From positions 9,714,777 through 9,778,776 of the forward strand of contig OX328106.1 of the NCBI GenBank assembly GCA_946811185.2: a DNA stretch of 64,000 bases, read 5' to 3'. Below are positions 33,455 through 46,387 of the stretch, in pieces (positions within the stretch are counted from its first letter, which is position 1; the number at the start of each line of letters is the position of its first letter). The notes below the pieces were generated by a model. It searched no databases. It was not told the DNA's origin and saw only the letters and a list, made by a program, of their open reading frames with translations. The stretch comes from Hippopus hippopus. Taxonomy: Eukaryota > Mollusca > Bivalvia > Cardiida > Cardiidae. The translations under genes and the position numbers were made by a program.

Positions 33455-34695
33455 ATGTTCGTGTTACCAGGAGACCGGGGTGTCGTACTGAATGTTCTTC
33501 AAAGAAGTATCGAACATGCAGACTTATACAATCCCACCTTTGAAGCGAAGATGTTTACGTTTAGACTTGGGGAAAAGTGCAGATCTGTTTTGTCATCCAG
33601 AGATTTATCGAATATTTGTCTTTATCCACAGAATGTGCGTTTCCTACAGATGTATTCCGACATGCCACATCGTCGTCCTCGTACGGTGGTCCATCCGGTA
33701 TTCAGGATCCGTGATTGTTGTAGACGGTATTTATCGTGAAATGAATAGACAAATTAAAAGCAGACGCTACACAATACATAAGCGAAGTACGGAACAATTT
33801 TAATCAGATGAGAGCAGGGGTGTGCCGTTTGGAGTTCGTAGTTTGCTTACCCGATTGTCTTTGTTGTGTTGAAGGCAAAGAACTAATAAACCAAAGCAAT
33901 GTTTATGCATTGTTACAAGAGCACGCAATGCTAGCACCTTTTGATAACTCGGGAAACGTTGTTGGTTGTATCAGAGAAGTTGGTCTCTACCTTTGCGATA
34001 GACTTATGGATATATATAGAACAGCCCATTTTGCAATCAGTCAAGGACTTATTCGGTGAATTTAGGAATTGGACTTTCGTCCCCCTCTCGCTCATTAACA
34101 GATCAAAATGGTTTTCTTTGTTTGGAGGATAGTTCATCGTGCTGTCTTAATGAAACTTCATCTCCTCCATTGAGTATCTACACACAGAATGTGACAGTGC
34201 AAGGACAAATTAAGAGATTGTTTGGGCCATACAACTACATCAATTCTAGTCAGGTCGTGTCCGGAGGGCGCAATAATCATGTGTCTTCTAGAGGATTTGT
34301 ATTCGACCGGAAATGTGTTTTTGCGTTTTCCCGACTTTTTGTTGTCGATGAAGAAAGCTTCTGGAAATCAAAATTAAAGAATTGTTGGAGGAATAAATTC
34401 GAAGGACCTTGATGGAAAGATTGTTGGTTGCAAGAAATACAAGTGGCCAATAGTATTTGGATGTATAAAGAGCATGTTAAAAGGAGACACGAAAAGGCTA
34501 GTGACCATGTGCATCGAAGGAATACGTTCTTCTGATCTTGGATTTTTCCCTGCAGTTCGATTCTTTGATCAAAATAGGAATTGGAGTTATACCTATGGAG
34601 TGTGGGTTTTGATGGACGGAGAATCTGGTCAAGGGACATTCGAGAACGAGGCGAACAGCCTTCATGGATTGCTATTGCTGGAGTTAGAACGATAG
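33455..34695 (+). pseudogene. Frame-broken coding-like segment, copy 6 (B form)
   Basis: B form: 94 codons at 33455-33739, overlapping 103 at 33492-33803 with Ser instead of the Arg of copies 2 and 3, 83 at 33808-34059, 118 at 34056-34412 (block 34352-34365), 73 at 34474-34695. Confidence 0.4.
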
Positions 34696-34725
34696 AAGAT
34701 ATGTCACACGAGCCACTATCAAAAT

Positions 34726-35361
34726 ATGGTGTTTCCATGGCTTAAAGATGTACTTGAGAAGATAGCAGAGAAGAAACTGGGCCAGAATGAGAAGGTGTTA
34801 GTACTAACCTTTGTCAGTAGTGTAGCTTTGATTATGAATGGGAAATATGTAGACTACAATAACATCAGTAGGTTGGAACCAAAGCTACCCATTACACAGT
34901 TCACACTTCGATTGCTTGAGGTCCAGTGTAAGTTTAGACTTGGTAATGTGAATACCATTCGACTGCTAAAGTTGCACCCATCAATTCCCCACAAACTGAC
35001 ACAGGTCGAGAAGAACAAAAGACAGAAGGTGGACCAAGAAACTGTTCAACAAAGGGAAAGTACCCGGGAAATGATCAGAGACGATAACGAACTGGTAGGA
35101 CTAGAAACGATAGCCGAAGAAACAGAAAATGTGGGTAATTCAAAGATAGGAAAGAGCAGACATGTACCCACTAATGCATGTATAATCAAATCAGCCTGGA
35201 GTGAAGGCGAAGTGGAAATATTGAAAGAAGTAATGGGTCAAAAGAAAGGAGGTCGAGTTGAGAGGTACAGGTTGTATCAGAATATGTGTCAGGAAAAGGG
35301 TATACCCGATACGTCGGAAAAGGCTTTTATTGTCAAGATGAACAGATTTGAAAAACAATAG
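34726..35361 (+). CDS. 211-residue ORF, possible SANT/Myb-like, copy 6
   Basis: Predicted protein identical to copy 1; out of frame with the first ORF of its unit. Confidence 0.45.
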   Translation: MVFPWLKDVLEKIAEKKLGQNEKVLVLTFVSSVALIMNGKYVDYNNISRLEPKLPITQFTLRLLEVQCKFRLGNVNTIRLLKLHPSIPHKLTQVEKNKRQKVDQETVQQRESTREMIRDDNELVGLETIAEETENVGNSKIGKSRHVPTNACIIKSAWSEGEVEILKEVMGQKKGGRVERYRLYQNMCQEKGIPDTSEKAFIVKMNRFEKQ

Positions 35362-35428
35362 AAGTAATCGTACTGAATTAATGATTTAATAGAATTTGCG
35401 TTGAGGTACTGAAAAGAGTAGAAACAAT

Positions 35429-36093
35429 GAGCCTCTGACCTCAAAGAATAGTGAGTCTCTGACCTCAAAGACACTCAGATTAAGAATTGTGATAGTGAGT
35501 CTCTGAACTCAAAGACACTCAGATAGAGTAGTGATAGGGAACCTCTGAGCTGAAAGACACTTAGATTAACAAAAGTGATAGTGAGCCTCTGACCTCATAG
35601 ACACTCAGATTAAGAATAGTGAGCCTCTGACCTCAAAAACACTCAGAATAAGAATAGTGAGCCTCTGACCTCAAAGAAACACAGATAAAGAATAGTGATA
35701 GTGAACCTCTAAGCTGAAAGACACTCAGATTAACAAAAGTGATAGTGAGCCTCTGACCTCATAGACACTCAGAATAAGAATAGTGAGCCTCTGACCTCAA
35801 AGACACTCAAATTAAGAATAATGAGCCTCTGACCTCAAAGAAACACAGATAAAGAATAGTGATAGTGAACCTCTAAGCTGAAAGACACTCAGATTAACAA
35901 AAGTGATAGTGAGCCTCTGACCTCATAGACACTCAGATTAGGAATAGTGAGCCTCTGACCTCAAAAACACTCAGAATAAGAATAATGAGCCTCTGACCTC
36001 AAAGACACTCAAATTAAGAATAGTGAAGCTCTGACCTCAAAGACACTCAATTAGGAATTGTGATAGTGAACCACTGAACTCAAAGACACTCAT
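35429..36093 (+). repeat. 38-bp minisatellite, copy 6 (17 units)
   Basis: Short allele but with the A-like GTGAGTC marker at its start and the B-like GAGCTGAAAG. Confidence 0.95.
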
Positions 36094-37335
36094 ACTACAT
36101 CGAGTTCGAGGCAATTAATTGAAAGGCCTATTACAACATAAAAGCCAAACCTAGCGACAATGAGTCGGGTGGCGCCCGATGAAACCCCTGCCCATGAGCA
36201 GCTAATATGTTTAAAAACTGGGGGACTAGGTGCCAGGCGTAAATCATTACGAGAGTTCAAAATTAAATTTTGAAAGCACTATTTTATTTTCTGCAATAAA
36301 ATATAGACCCTTAAACAGACGATGTTTGCCGAAAGCATTCTATATATACATTAAAAACACCGTTCTTAGTTATGGATTGTTCGCTTGTAGCTCGTCTCAA
36401 TCTGCACCGATTGATCTGATCCTTATGTTAGCTTATAGAAGACATCCTGGGCTTCATTGCAGGCACCTCAATTTTTTTTTTTTTTTCTGCTATAAATTGT
36501 GACGTCGTAATAGAAGATGTTCCTCTGAGGAATCAAGAGTTTTTTAAAGAAAAACTTAGAAATTTAAGGACTACCGGACTGTAGAACAGCTCATGCTGCG
36601 CTGGTCGAGCCGATCTTGGGTCATATTAAAGAGCTCCTTCGGGTCTACATGTTGGTTTCATCTGTTGAATTCTTACGATACATGCAGACGTGAATACGGA
36701 CGATGTTTGTGTAAAGAAATCAGGGAAATAACAAAATCTTCTGGAAATCGCCATAGATGAATTGCAGCTCATCTTACTTGCGGTTGCAATTATTTTAAGA
36801 ATTAGCCAATGTTATCCAAACTTATAGCCCACAGTGTGCCCTTTATTTTGAGACTAAAATTGGCTCAATCAGTGAAGTCTGAGATGAGCTACAGGCTGTT
36901 AATCCGTAAAAGTTCTATAATTTTTCTTTGAAATACAGGAATTCGTCTAGAAACATCGTCTTTTATGGCGTCTGTATTTATTGTAGAAACATAAAGACAG
37001 TGTGTAACTTGTAGCCATGAATGTCCCCTTTTAAATAAGACCATGATCGACTAAGTGGGTGCAGATTGTGATGAGCTACAATAGAGCAATCAATAACAAA
37101 TAAAAGCTTTTTTACCGCGTAAGAAGAAATCTGGAAAATTATTGATTTTCTTTGTAATATCTCCGGTCCTCCTTGACAGAAATATACCGTGTTTGGTATC
37201 GTTGGAAAGCATTTTTAATCCTCTATAACCCGCAACATAAATGAATTGTAAGAGCTGCTTTATAACGAAAATCTCGACGTCATTACAGACTGTGAAGTAT
37301 ACATTACCAAAGAAATTGTGCTACTGATGGTTTTT

Positions 37336-37857
37336 ATTCTCTTTCTTCATGCATTGTCTGTCCGTAAATCACTTTGATTGCTCACCTCAAATAGAGGACT
37401 CGCTGACCTCATGTACTGGCCATGGCTAATTAGGGTTAGGGTTGGGTAAAGGCTTATGTTTAAGGATAGGGTTAGGTTTTAGGCTTAGGTTTACAATCAT
37501 AGTGCGACAGGGTCACTGAGATCAGTTGGGAGAATCCGACTTTTGAACACTATCTACAATCTATTAAGTTCACGGAGCGGACAGGGTCCCAAAAAGTCTC
37601 GGTGTTCCTAGACTCAATGATGAGTTTCCCTCAGATTGGTTTCAAAGATTATGGTGGGGGGAATTTTTATCTCAGGTTACTGTTAAGATATTCTCTTTCT
37701 TCATGCATTGTTTATCTGTATATCACTTTGATTCCTCTCCCCAAATAGAGGACTCGCTGACCTTATGTACTAACCATGGTTAATTAAGGTTAGCTTAGGG
37801 CTTATGGTTAGGGTTAGGTTTCGGGTTTAGGGTTAGGGTTAGGGTTTAGGCTTAAAA
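37336..37857 (+). repeat. Duplicated block with telomere-like tracts, copy 6
   Basis: Same layout; G-quadruplex motif at 37823-37844. Confidence 0.85.
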
Positions 37858-38345
37858 CGATGTATGAGACACTTGAGATGAGACAAAATGAATATGATTG
37901 GCTGCCGAAGTCACGTGTCAGAAAAACTTTACCTCTACCCTGTCCCTGTCCTTTGCCCTTACCCTAATCTTCAAGATGCGTTGGTGACATGTGCAAAATA
38001 TTAGTGGGCAAACCCACGTGGCCATTTAGTCGCCATTTTGTAAAACTGTGGAATATTTCAAGAAAATAATACGATAATGGAATGCTTTGACTGATAATCG
38101 TGTTTTTTTTTTTTTTTTTTTTCATGTTTGAGACATAGTTACTGTTCAGTTGTTCATTTTGGAAATAGGACTTGAAGGTGAGAAGTATTTTTCTTCTTTT
38201 ATTTAAACTTTTCCTCTTCTGTTTGTGCAATGACTACATATTTACAGCACCGACCTAAGCATCCGGCATAGTTGATGTTGTAATAGCCTAGGTAATTATC
38301 AATCTTTAAATGTTTCCACACCATTGATTTAGTCATTGTCACTAC

Positions 38346-39062
38346 CACTTCCCCTGCTCCGTGCTCTTTCCCTGACAATTCCCCTGTCCCTTCCCTCCCC
38401 CATCCCATTCCATGCCCCTTCTCCTGTCTCTACCTTTGCTCCTCCCCTTCCCCTTCCCCTGTCCCATTCCTTCCCCTTCACTCGCCTTCCCCAAGTGTTC
38501 CCCTGCCTTCCACCGCCTTCCATAAGTGTTCCACTGCCTTCCCCCGCCTTCCCCAAGTCACTTTATTTTATTTCATTTTTTTTTTTTTTTTTGCCTTTCC
38601 CTGCCTTCCCCAAGTGTTCCCCTGCCTTTCCCTTTCTTCCCCAAGCAAATGTTTGCCTTCCCCCGCCTACCCCGAGTGTTACCCTGCCTTCCCCGCCTTC
38701 TCCAAGTCATTTGTTGCCTTCCTCCGCCTTCCCCAAGTGTTCCTCTGCCTTGTTCCGCTTTCCCCAAGTCATTTCTTGACTTCCCCGCCCTCCCAAAGTC
38801 AACTATTGCCTCCCCCTTCTTCCCCAAGTGTTCCCCTGCCTTCCCCTATTCCACTTTTGCCTTCCCCAAGTGGAAAAATTCCCCCGTCCTTTCCCCTGTC
38901 CCTGACCTGTCGCTGTCTTTTTCCCTTCCCCTGTAACTGTGTCTTCCTTTGCCCCTGACCCTGTCTCTTCCTCTTCCCCTTCCCCTGACCTTGTCTCTTC
39001 CCTTACCTCTGACCCTGTCCCTTCCCTTGCACCTTGACCCTGTCCCTTTCCCTGGCCCTGCC
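38346..39062 (+). repeat. Pyrimidine-rich tract, units 6/7
   Basis: Short TTTTA form; inner poly(T) of 17. Confidence 0.95.
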
Positions 39063-39334
39063 AATTGTTCTGCATTGTTCTCCTGCCTTCTGCAAAGCTT
39101 AACAAATTGGTTGTTTTTAATTTCTCTACCACCAAAATGTTCACATGCCTTTTTTTTAACTTTTCCAATCATTCCTCTGTCTCAACAAGCTGCTCTTGTT
39201 TTTTCCTTGCCTACTCTCGCATTCTTTAACTTTCCCAATGCCTTATCCATATGTTCCTCTATTTTCTCTTGCATTCCCGAAACATCATCAACTTTCCCGT
39301 GTGTACCTAAGCAATAGTATATATATTTCAGAAG

Positions 39335-39862
39335 ATGGCCTCTGAAAACGACAGTGATGAGGAAGAGTTCTTGTTGACTGACACAGCTTTAGAAAATGCT
39401 GAAAATTTTAAAGCTGCCTGGAATGGAGACGTAGGTTTCCTTAAGCGAGACAAGTATATAGTAGTGAGAGGATCAACAATTGGTAAAGACGAGGATTGCG
39501 GTATTAATTTAATGCCTGATATTGACGGAATTAGTATTTTGTGGAAGGACATTGGAAAGGGATTGGAAATAAGTTACACGCATCTAAACTTGTCACCTAG
39601 ATATAGTTATGAATTAAAGCCCATTTATTCAGTTGTTAAGAAACATTTGAAACTGACAGATTATGACGATATTGGTATAGCTAATTTGAAATACAGTGTT
39701 GGGTATCAAGTGATGTATAGTGAAGGTTGGGACACATGGCTCATGTTTCTGCCAAAGCAAAAGCGGAATAGTCCAGACTACACGAGGTTGCTTTGCAACA
39801 TGACAGAACGCAATATTGAAATTATTCGAGTAGAATTCCAGAATGGACTGAAAGAATTATAG
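39335..39862 (+). CDS. Unrecognised 175-residue protein, copy 7
   Basis: Predicted protein identical to copy 1. Acceptor-like site ends at 39331; proposed donor at 38177/38178. Confidence 0.5.
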   Translation: MASENDSDEEEFLLTDTALENAENFKAAWNGDVGFLKRDKYIVVRGSTIGKDEDCGINLMPDIDGISILWKDIGKGLEISYTHLNLSPRYSYELKPIYSVVKKHLKLTDYDDIGIANLKYSVGYQVMYSEGWDTWLMFLPKQKRNSPDYTRLLCNMTERNIEIIRVEFQNGLKEL

Positions 39863-39919
39863 AAGACAGGAATTGCAACAGACACCTTGGCCAAGAATAA
39901 TCTTGACAATCTGTTATGA

Positions 39920-41160
39920 ATGTTCGTGTTACCAGGAGACCGGGGTGTCGTACTGAATGTTCTTCAAAGAAGTATCGAACATGCAGACTTATACAATCCC
40001 GCCTTTGAAGCGAAGATGTTTACGTTTAGACTTGGGGAAAAGTGCAGATCTGTTTTGTCATCCAGAGATTTATTGAATATTTGTCTTTATCCACAGAATG
40101 TGCGTTTCCTACAGATGTATTCCGACATGCCACATCGTCGTCCTCGTACGGTGGTCCATCCGGTATTCAGGATCCGTGATTGTTGTAGACGGTATTTATC
40201 GTGAAATGAATAGACAAATTAAAAGCAGACGCTACACAATACATAAGCGAAGTACGGAACAATTTTAATCAGATGAGAGCAGGGGTGTGCCGTTTGGAGT
40301 TCGTAGTTTGCTTACCCGATTGTCTTTGTTGTGTTGAAGGCAAAGAACTAATAAACCAAAGCAATGTTTATGCATTGTTACAAGAGCACGCAATGCTAGC
40401 ACCTTTTGATAACTCGGGAAACGTTGTTGGTTGTATCAGAGAAGTTGGTCTCTACCTTTGCGATAGACTTATGGATATATATAGAACAGCCCATTTTGCA
40501 ATCAGTCAAGGACTTATTCGGTGAATTTAGGAATTGGACTTTCGTCCCCCTCTCGCTCATTAACAGATCAAAATGGTTTTCTTTGTTTGGAGGATAGTTC
40601 ATCGTGCTGTCTTAATGAAACTTCATCTCCTCCATTGAGTATCTACACACAGAATGTGACAGTGCAAGGACAAATTAAGAGATTGTTTGGGCCATACAAC
40701 TACATCAATTCTAGTCAGGTCGTGTCCGGAGGGCGCAATAATCATGTGTCTTCTAGAGGATTTGTATTCGACCGGAAATGTGTTTTTGCGTTTTCCCGAC
40801 TTTTTGTTGTCGATGAAGAAAGCTTCTGGAAATCAAAATTAAAGAATTGTTGGAGGAATAAATTCGAAGGACCTTGATGGAAAGATTGTTGGTTGCAAGA
40901 AATACAAGTGGCCAATAGTATTTGGATGTATAAAGAGCATGTTAAAAGGAGACACGAAAAGGCTAGTGACCATGTGCATCGAAGGAATACGTTCTTCTGA
41001 TCTTGGATTTTTCCCTGCAGTTCGATTCTTTGATCAAAATAGGAATTGGAGTTATACCTATGGAGTGTGGGTTTTGATGGACGGAGAATCTGGTCAAGGG
41101 ACATTCGAGAACGAGGCGAACAGCCTTCATGGATTGCTATTGCTGGAGTTAGAACGATAG
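39920..41160 (+). pseudogene. Frame-broken coding-like segment, copy 7 (A/B hybrid)
   Basis: Hybrid: A-type codons in the 94-codon frame (39920-40204), so no 103-codon frame, but the B-type 14-bp block (40817-40830) and 118-codon frame (40521-40877). The other pieces are 83 codons at 40273-40524 and 73 at 40939-41160. The exchange point lies between about 40072 and 40817. Confidence 0.4.
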
Positions 41161-41190
41161 AAGATATGTCACACGAGCCACTATCAAAAT

Positions 41191-41826
41191 ATGGTGTTTC
41201 CATGGCTTAAAGATGTACTTGAGAAGATAGCAGAGAAGAAACTGGGCCAGAATGAGAAGGTGTTAGTACTAACCTTTGTCAGTAGTGTAGCTTTGATTAT
41301 GAATGGGAAATATGTAGACTACAATAACATCAGTAGGTTGGAACCAAAGCTACCCATTACACAGTTCACACTTCGATTGCTTGAGGTCCAGTGTAAGTTT
41401 AGACTTGGTAATGTGAATACCATTCGACTGCTAAAGTTGCACCCATCAATTCCCCACAAACTGACACAGGTCGAGAAGAACAAAAGACAGAAGGTGGACC
41501 AAGAAACTGTTCAACAAAGGGAAAGTACCCGGGAAATGATCAGAGACGATAACGAACTGGTAGGACTAGAAACGATAGCCGAAGAAACAGAAAATGTGGG
41601 TAATTCAAAGATAGGAAAGAGCAGACATGTACCCACTAATGCATGTATAATCAAATCAGCCTGGAGTGAAGGCGAAGTGGAAATATTGAAAGAAGTAATG
41701 GGTCAAAAGAAAGGAGGTCGAGTTGAGAGGTACAGGTTGTATCAGAATATGTGTCAGGAAAAGGGTATACCCGATACGTCGGAAAAGGCTTTTATTGTCA
41801 AGATGAACAGATTTGAAAAACAATAG
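41191..41826 (+). CDS. 211-residue ORF, possible SANT/Myb-like, copy 7
   Basis: Predicted protein identical to copy 1; out of frame with the first ORF of its unit. Confidence 0.45.
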   Translation: MVFPWLKDVLEKIAEKKLGQNEKVLVLTFVSSVALIMNGKYVDYNNISRLEPKLPITQFTLRLLEVQCKFRLGNVNTIRLLKLHPSIPHKLTQVEKNKRQKVDQETVQQRESTREMIRDDNELVGLETIAEETENVGNSKIGKSRHVPTNACIIKSAWSEGEVEILKEVMGQKKGGRVERYRLYQNMCQEKGIPDTSEKAFIVKMNRFEKQ

Positions 41827-41893
41827 AAGTAATCGTACTGAATTAATGATTTAATAGAATTTGCGTTGAGGTACTGAAAAGAGTAGAAACAAT

Positions 41894-42558
41894 GAGCCTC
41901 TGACCTCAAAGAATAGTGATTCTCTGACCTCAAAGACACTCAGATTAAGAATTGTGATAGTGAGTCTCTGAACTCAAAGACACTCAGATAGAGTAGTGAT
42001 AGGGAACCTCTGAGCTGAAAGACACTTAGATTAACAAAAGTGATAGTGAGCCTCTGACCTCATAGACACTCAGATTAAGAATAGTGAGCCTCTGACCTCA
42101 AAAACACTCAGAATAAGAATAGTGAGCCTCTGACCTCAAAGAAACACAGATAAAGAATAGTGATAGTGAACCTCTAAGCTGAAAGACACTCAGATTAACA
42201 AAAGTGATAGTGAGCCTCTGACCTCATAGACACTCAGAATAAGAATAGTGAGCCTCTGACCTCAAAGACACTCAAATTAAGAATAATGAGCCTCTGACCT
42301 CAAAGAAACACAGATAAAGAATAGTGATAGTGAACCTCTAAGCTGAAAGACACTCAGATTAACAAAAGTGATAGTGAGCCTCTGACCTCATAGACACTCA
42401 GATTAGGAATAGTGAGCCTCTGACCTCAAAAACACTCAGAATAAGAATAATGAGCCTCTGACCTCAAAGACACTCAAATTAAGAATAGTGAAGCTCTGAC
42501 CTCAAAGATACTCAATTAGGAATTGTGATAGTGAACCACTGAACTCAAAGACACTCAT
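41894..42558 (+). repeat. 38-bp minisatellite, copy 7 (17 units)
   Basis: Short allele with GTGATTC; private C-to-T at 42509 (GATACTC). Confidence 0.95.
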
Positions 42559-43797
42559 ACTACATCGAGTTCGAGGCAATTAATTGAAAGGCCTATTACA
42601 ACATAAAAGCCAAACCTAGCGACAATGAGTCGGGTGGCGCCCGATGAAACCCCTGCCCATGAGCAGCTAATATGTTTAAAAACTGGGGGACTAGGTGCCA
42701 GGCGTAAATCATTACGAGAGTTCAAAATTAAATTTTGAAAGCACTATTTTATTTTCTGCAATAAAATATAGACCCTTAAACAGACGATGTTTGCCGAAAG
42801 CATTCTATATATACATTAAAAACACCGTTCTTAGTTATGGATTGTTCGCTTGTAGCTCGTCTCAATCTGCACCGATTGATCTGATCCTTATGTTAGTTTA
42901 TAGAAGACATCCTGGGCTTCATTGCAGGCACCTCAATTTTTTTTTTTTCTGCTATAAATTGTGACGTCGTAATAGAAGATGTTCCTCTGAGGAATCAAGA
43001 GTTTTTTAAAGAAAAACTTAGAAATTTAAGGACTACCGGACTGTAGAACAGCTCATGCTGCGCTGGTCGAGCCGATCTTGGGTCATATTAAAGAGCTCCT
43101 TCGGGTCTACATGTTGGTTTCATCTGTTGAATTCTTACGATACATGCAGACGTGAATACGGACGATGTTTGTGTAAAGAAATCAGGGAAATAACAAAATC
43201 TTCTGGAAATCGCCATAGATGAATTGCAGCTCATCTTACTTGCGGTTGCAATTATTTTAAGAATTAGCCAATGTTATCCAAACTTATAGCCCACAGTGTG
43301 CCCTTTATTTTGAGACTAAAATTGGCTCAATCAGTGAAGTCTGAGATGAGCTACAGGCTGTTAATCCGTAAAAGTTCTATAATTTTTCTTTGAAATACAG
43401 GAATTCGTCTAGAAACATCGTCTTTTATGGCGTCTGTATTTATTGTAGAAACATAAAGACAGTGTGTAACTTGTAGCCATGAATGTCCCCTTTTAAATAA
43501 GACCATGATCGACTAAGTGGGTGCAGATTGTGATGAGCTACAATAGAGCAATCAATAACAAATAAAAGCTTTTTTACCGCGTAAGAAGAAATCTGGAAAA
43601 TTATTGATTTTCTTTGTAATATCTCCGGTCCTCCTTGACAGAAATATACCGTGTTTGGTATCGTTGGAAAGCATTTTTAATCCTCTATAACCCGCAACAT
43701 AAATGAATTGTAAGAGCTGCTTTATAACGAAAATCTCGACGTCATTACAGACTGTGAAGTATACATTACCAAAGAAATTGTGCTACTGATGGTTTTT

Positions 43798-44319
43798 ATT
43801 CTCTTTCTTCATGCATTGTCTGTCCGTAAATCACTTTGATTGCTCACCTCAAATAGAGGACTCGCTGACCTCATGTACTGGCCATGGCTAATTAGGGTTA
43901 GGGTTGGGTAAAGGCTTATGTTTAAGGATAGGGTTAGGTTTTAGGCTTAGGTTTACAATCATAGTGCGACAGGGTCACTGAGATCAGTTGGGAGAATCCG
44001 ACTTTTGAACACTATCTACAATCTATTAAGTTCACGGAGCGGACAGGGTCCCAAAAAGTCTCGGTGTTCCTAGACTCAATGATGAGTTTCCCTCAGATTG
44101 GTTTCAAAGATTATGGTGGGGGGAATTTTTATCTCAGGTTACTGTTAAGATATTCTCTTTCTTCATGCATTGTTTATCTGTATATCACTTTGATTCCTCT
44201 CCCCAAATAGAGGACTCGCTGACCTTATGTACTAACCATGGTTAATTAAGGTTAGCTTAGGGCTTATGGTTAGGGTTAGGTTTCGGGTTTAGGGTTAGGG
44301 TTAGGGTTTAGGCTTAAAA
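43798..44319 (+). repeat. Duplicated block with telomere-like tracts, copy 7
   Basis: Same layout; G-quadruplex motif at 44285-44306. Confidence 0.85.
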
Positions 44320-44806
44320 CGATGTATGAGACACTTGAGATGAGACAAAATGAATATGATTGGCTGCCGAAGTCACGTGTCAGAAAAACTTTACCTCTAC
44401 CCTGTCCCTGTCCTTTGCCCTTACCCTAATCTTCAAGATGCGTTGGTGACATGTGCAAAATATTAGTGGGCAAACCCACGTGGCCATTTAGTCGCCATTT
44501 TGTAAAACTGTGGAATATTTCAAGAAAATAATACGATAATGGAATGCTTTGACTGATAATCGTGTTTTTTTTTTTTTTTTTTTCATGTTTGAGACATAGT
44601 TACTGTTCAGTTGTTCATTTTGGAAATAGGACTTGAAGGTGAGAAGTATTTTTCTTCTTTTATTTAAACTTTTTCTCTTCTGTTTGTGCAATGACTACAT
44701 ATTTACAGCACCGACCTAAGCATCCGGCATAGTTGATGTTGTAATAGCCTAGGTAATTATCAATCTTTAAATGTTTCCACACCATTGATTTAGTCATTGT
44801 CACTAC

Positions 44807-45530
44807 CACTTCCCCTGCTCCGTGCTCTTTCCCTGACAATTCCCCTGTCCCTTCCCTCCCCCATCCCATTCCATGCCCCTTCTCCTGTCTCTACCTTTGC
44901 TCCTCCCCTTCCCCTTCCCCTGTCCCATTCCTTCCCCTTCACTCGCCTTCCCCAAGTGTTCCCCTGCCTTCCACCGCCTTCCATAAGTGTTCCACTGCCT
45001 TCCCCCGCCTTCCCCAAGTCACTTTATTTTATTTTATTTCATTTTTTTTTTTTTTTTTTTGCCTTTCCCTGCCTTCCCCAAGTGTTCCCCTGCCTTTCCC
45101 TTTCTTCCCCAAGCAAATGTTTGCCTTCCCCCGCCTACCCCGAGTGTTACCCTGCCTTCCCCGCCTTCTCCAAGTCATTTGTTGCCTTCCTCCGCCTTCC
45201 CCAAGTGTTCCTCTGCCTTGTTCCGCTTTCCCCAAGTCATTTCTTGACTTCCCCGCCCTCCCAAAGTCAACTATTGCCTCCCCCTTCTTCCCCAAGTGTT
45301 CCCCTGCCTTCCCCTATTCCACTTTTGCCTTCCCCAAGTGGAAAAATTCCCCCGTCCTTTCCCCTGTCCCTGACCTGTCGCTGTCTTTTTCCCTTCCCCT
45401 GTAACTGTGTCTTCCTTTGCCCCTGACCCTGTCTCTTCCTCTTCCCCTTCCCCTGACCTTGTCTCTTCCCTTACCTCTGACCCTGTCCCTTCCCTTGCAC
45501 CTTGACCCTGTCCCTTTCCCTGGCCCTGCC
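44807..45530 (+). repeat. Pyrimidine-rich tract, units 7/8
   Basis: Extra TTTTA; inner poly(T) of 19. Confidence 0.95.
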
Positions 45531-45802
45531 AATTGTTCTGCATTGTTCTCCTGCCTTCTGCAAAGCTTAACAAATTGGTTGTTTTTAATTTCTCTACCAC
45601 CAAAATGTTCACATGCCTTTTTTTTAACTTTTCCAATCATTCCTCTGTCTCAACAAGCTGCTCTTGTTTTTTTCTTGCCTACTCTCGCATTCTTTAACTT
45701 TCCCAATGCCTTATCCATATGTTCCTCTATTTTCTCTTGCATTCCCGAAACATCATCAACTTTCCCGTGTGTACCTAAGCAATAGTATATATATTTCAGA
45801 AG

Positions 45803-46330
45803 ATGGCCTCTGAAAACGACAGTGATGAGGAAGAGTTCTTGTTGACTGACACAGCTTTAGAAAATGCTGAAAATTTTAAAGCTGCCTGGAATGGAGACGT
45901 AGGTTTCCTTAAGCGAGACAAGTATATAGTAGTGAGAGGATCAACAATTGGTAAAGACGAGGATTGCGGTATTAATTTAATGCCTGATATTGACGGAATT
46001 AGTATTTTGTGGAAGGACATTGGAAAGGGATTGGAAATAAGTTACACGCATCTAAACTTGTCACCTAGATATAGTTATGAATTAAAGCCCATTTATTCAG
46101 TTGTTAAGAAACATTTGAAACTGACAGATTATGACGATATTGGTATAGCTAATTTGAAATACAGTGTTGGGTATCAAGTGATGTATAGTGAAGGTTGGGA
46201 CACATGGCTCATGTTTCTGCCAAAGCAAAAGCGGAATAGTCCAGACTACACGAGGTTGCTTTGCAACATGACAGAACGCAATATTGAAATTATTCGAGTA
46301 GAATTCCAGAATGGACTGAAAGAATTATAG
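45803..46330 (+). CDS. Unrecognised 175-residue protein, copy 8
   Basis: Predicted protein identical to copy 1. Acceptor-like site ends at 45799; proposed donor at 44638/44639. The leader carries a private C-to-T near 45672, outside the ORF. Confidence 0.5.
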   Translation: MASENDSDEEEFLLTDTALENAENFKAAWNGDVGFLKRDKYIVVRGSTIGKDEDCGINLMPDIDGISILWKDIGKGLEISYTHLNLSPRYSYELKPIYSVVKKHLKLTDYDDIGIANLKYSVGYQVMYSEGWDTWLMFLPKQKRNSPDYTRLLCNMTERNIEIIRVEFQNGLKEL

Positions 46331-46387
46331 AAGACAGGAATTGCAACAGACACCTTGGCCAAGAATAATCTTGACAATCTGTTATGA

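Larger units (their letters stand above)
32394..38858 (+). repeat. Array unit 6 (mosaic), 6465 bp
   Basis: B-type codons and the 14-bp block (34352-34365) are combined with AAAAGC, the G form of the first minisatellite marker and the A-type TTAGCTT near 36428. This is a B front half with part of an A-like back half. Confidence 0.96.
38859..45326 (+). repeat. Array unit 7 (mosaic), 6468 bp
   Basis: A-type codons near 39998 and 40072 are followed by the B-type 14-bp block (40817-40830), short minisatellite and TTAGTTT. The switch lies within about 0.8 kb. A private C-to-T change sits at 42509 in the minisatellite. Confidence 0.96.
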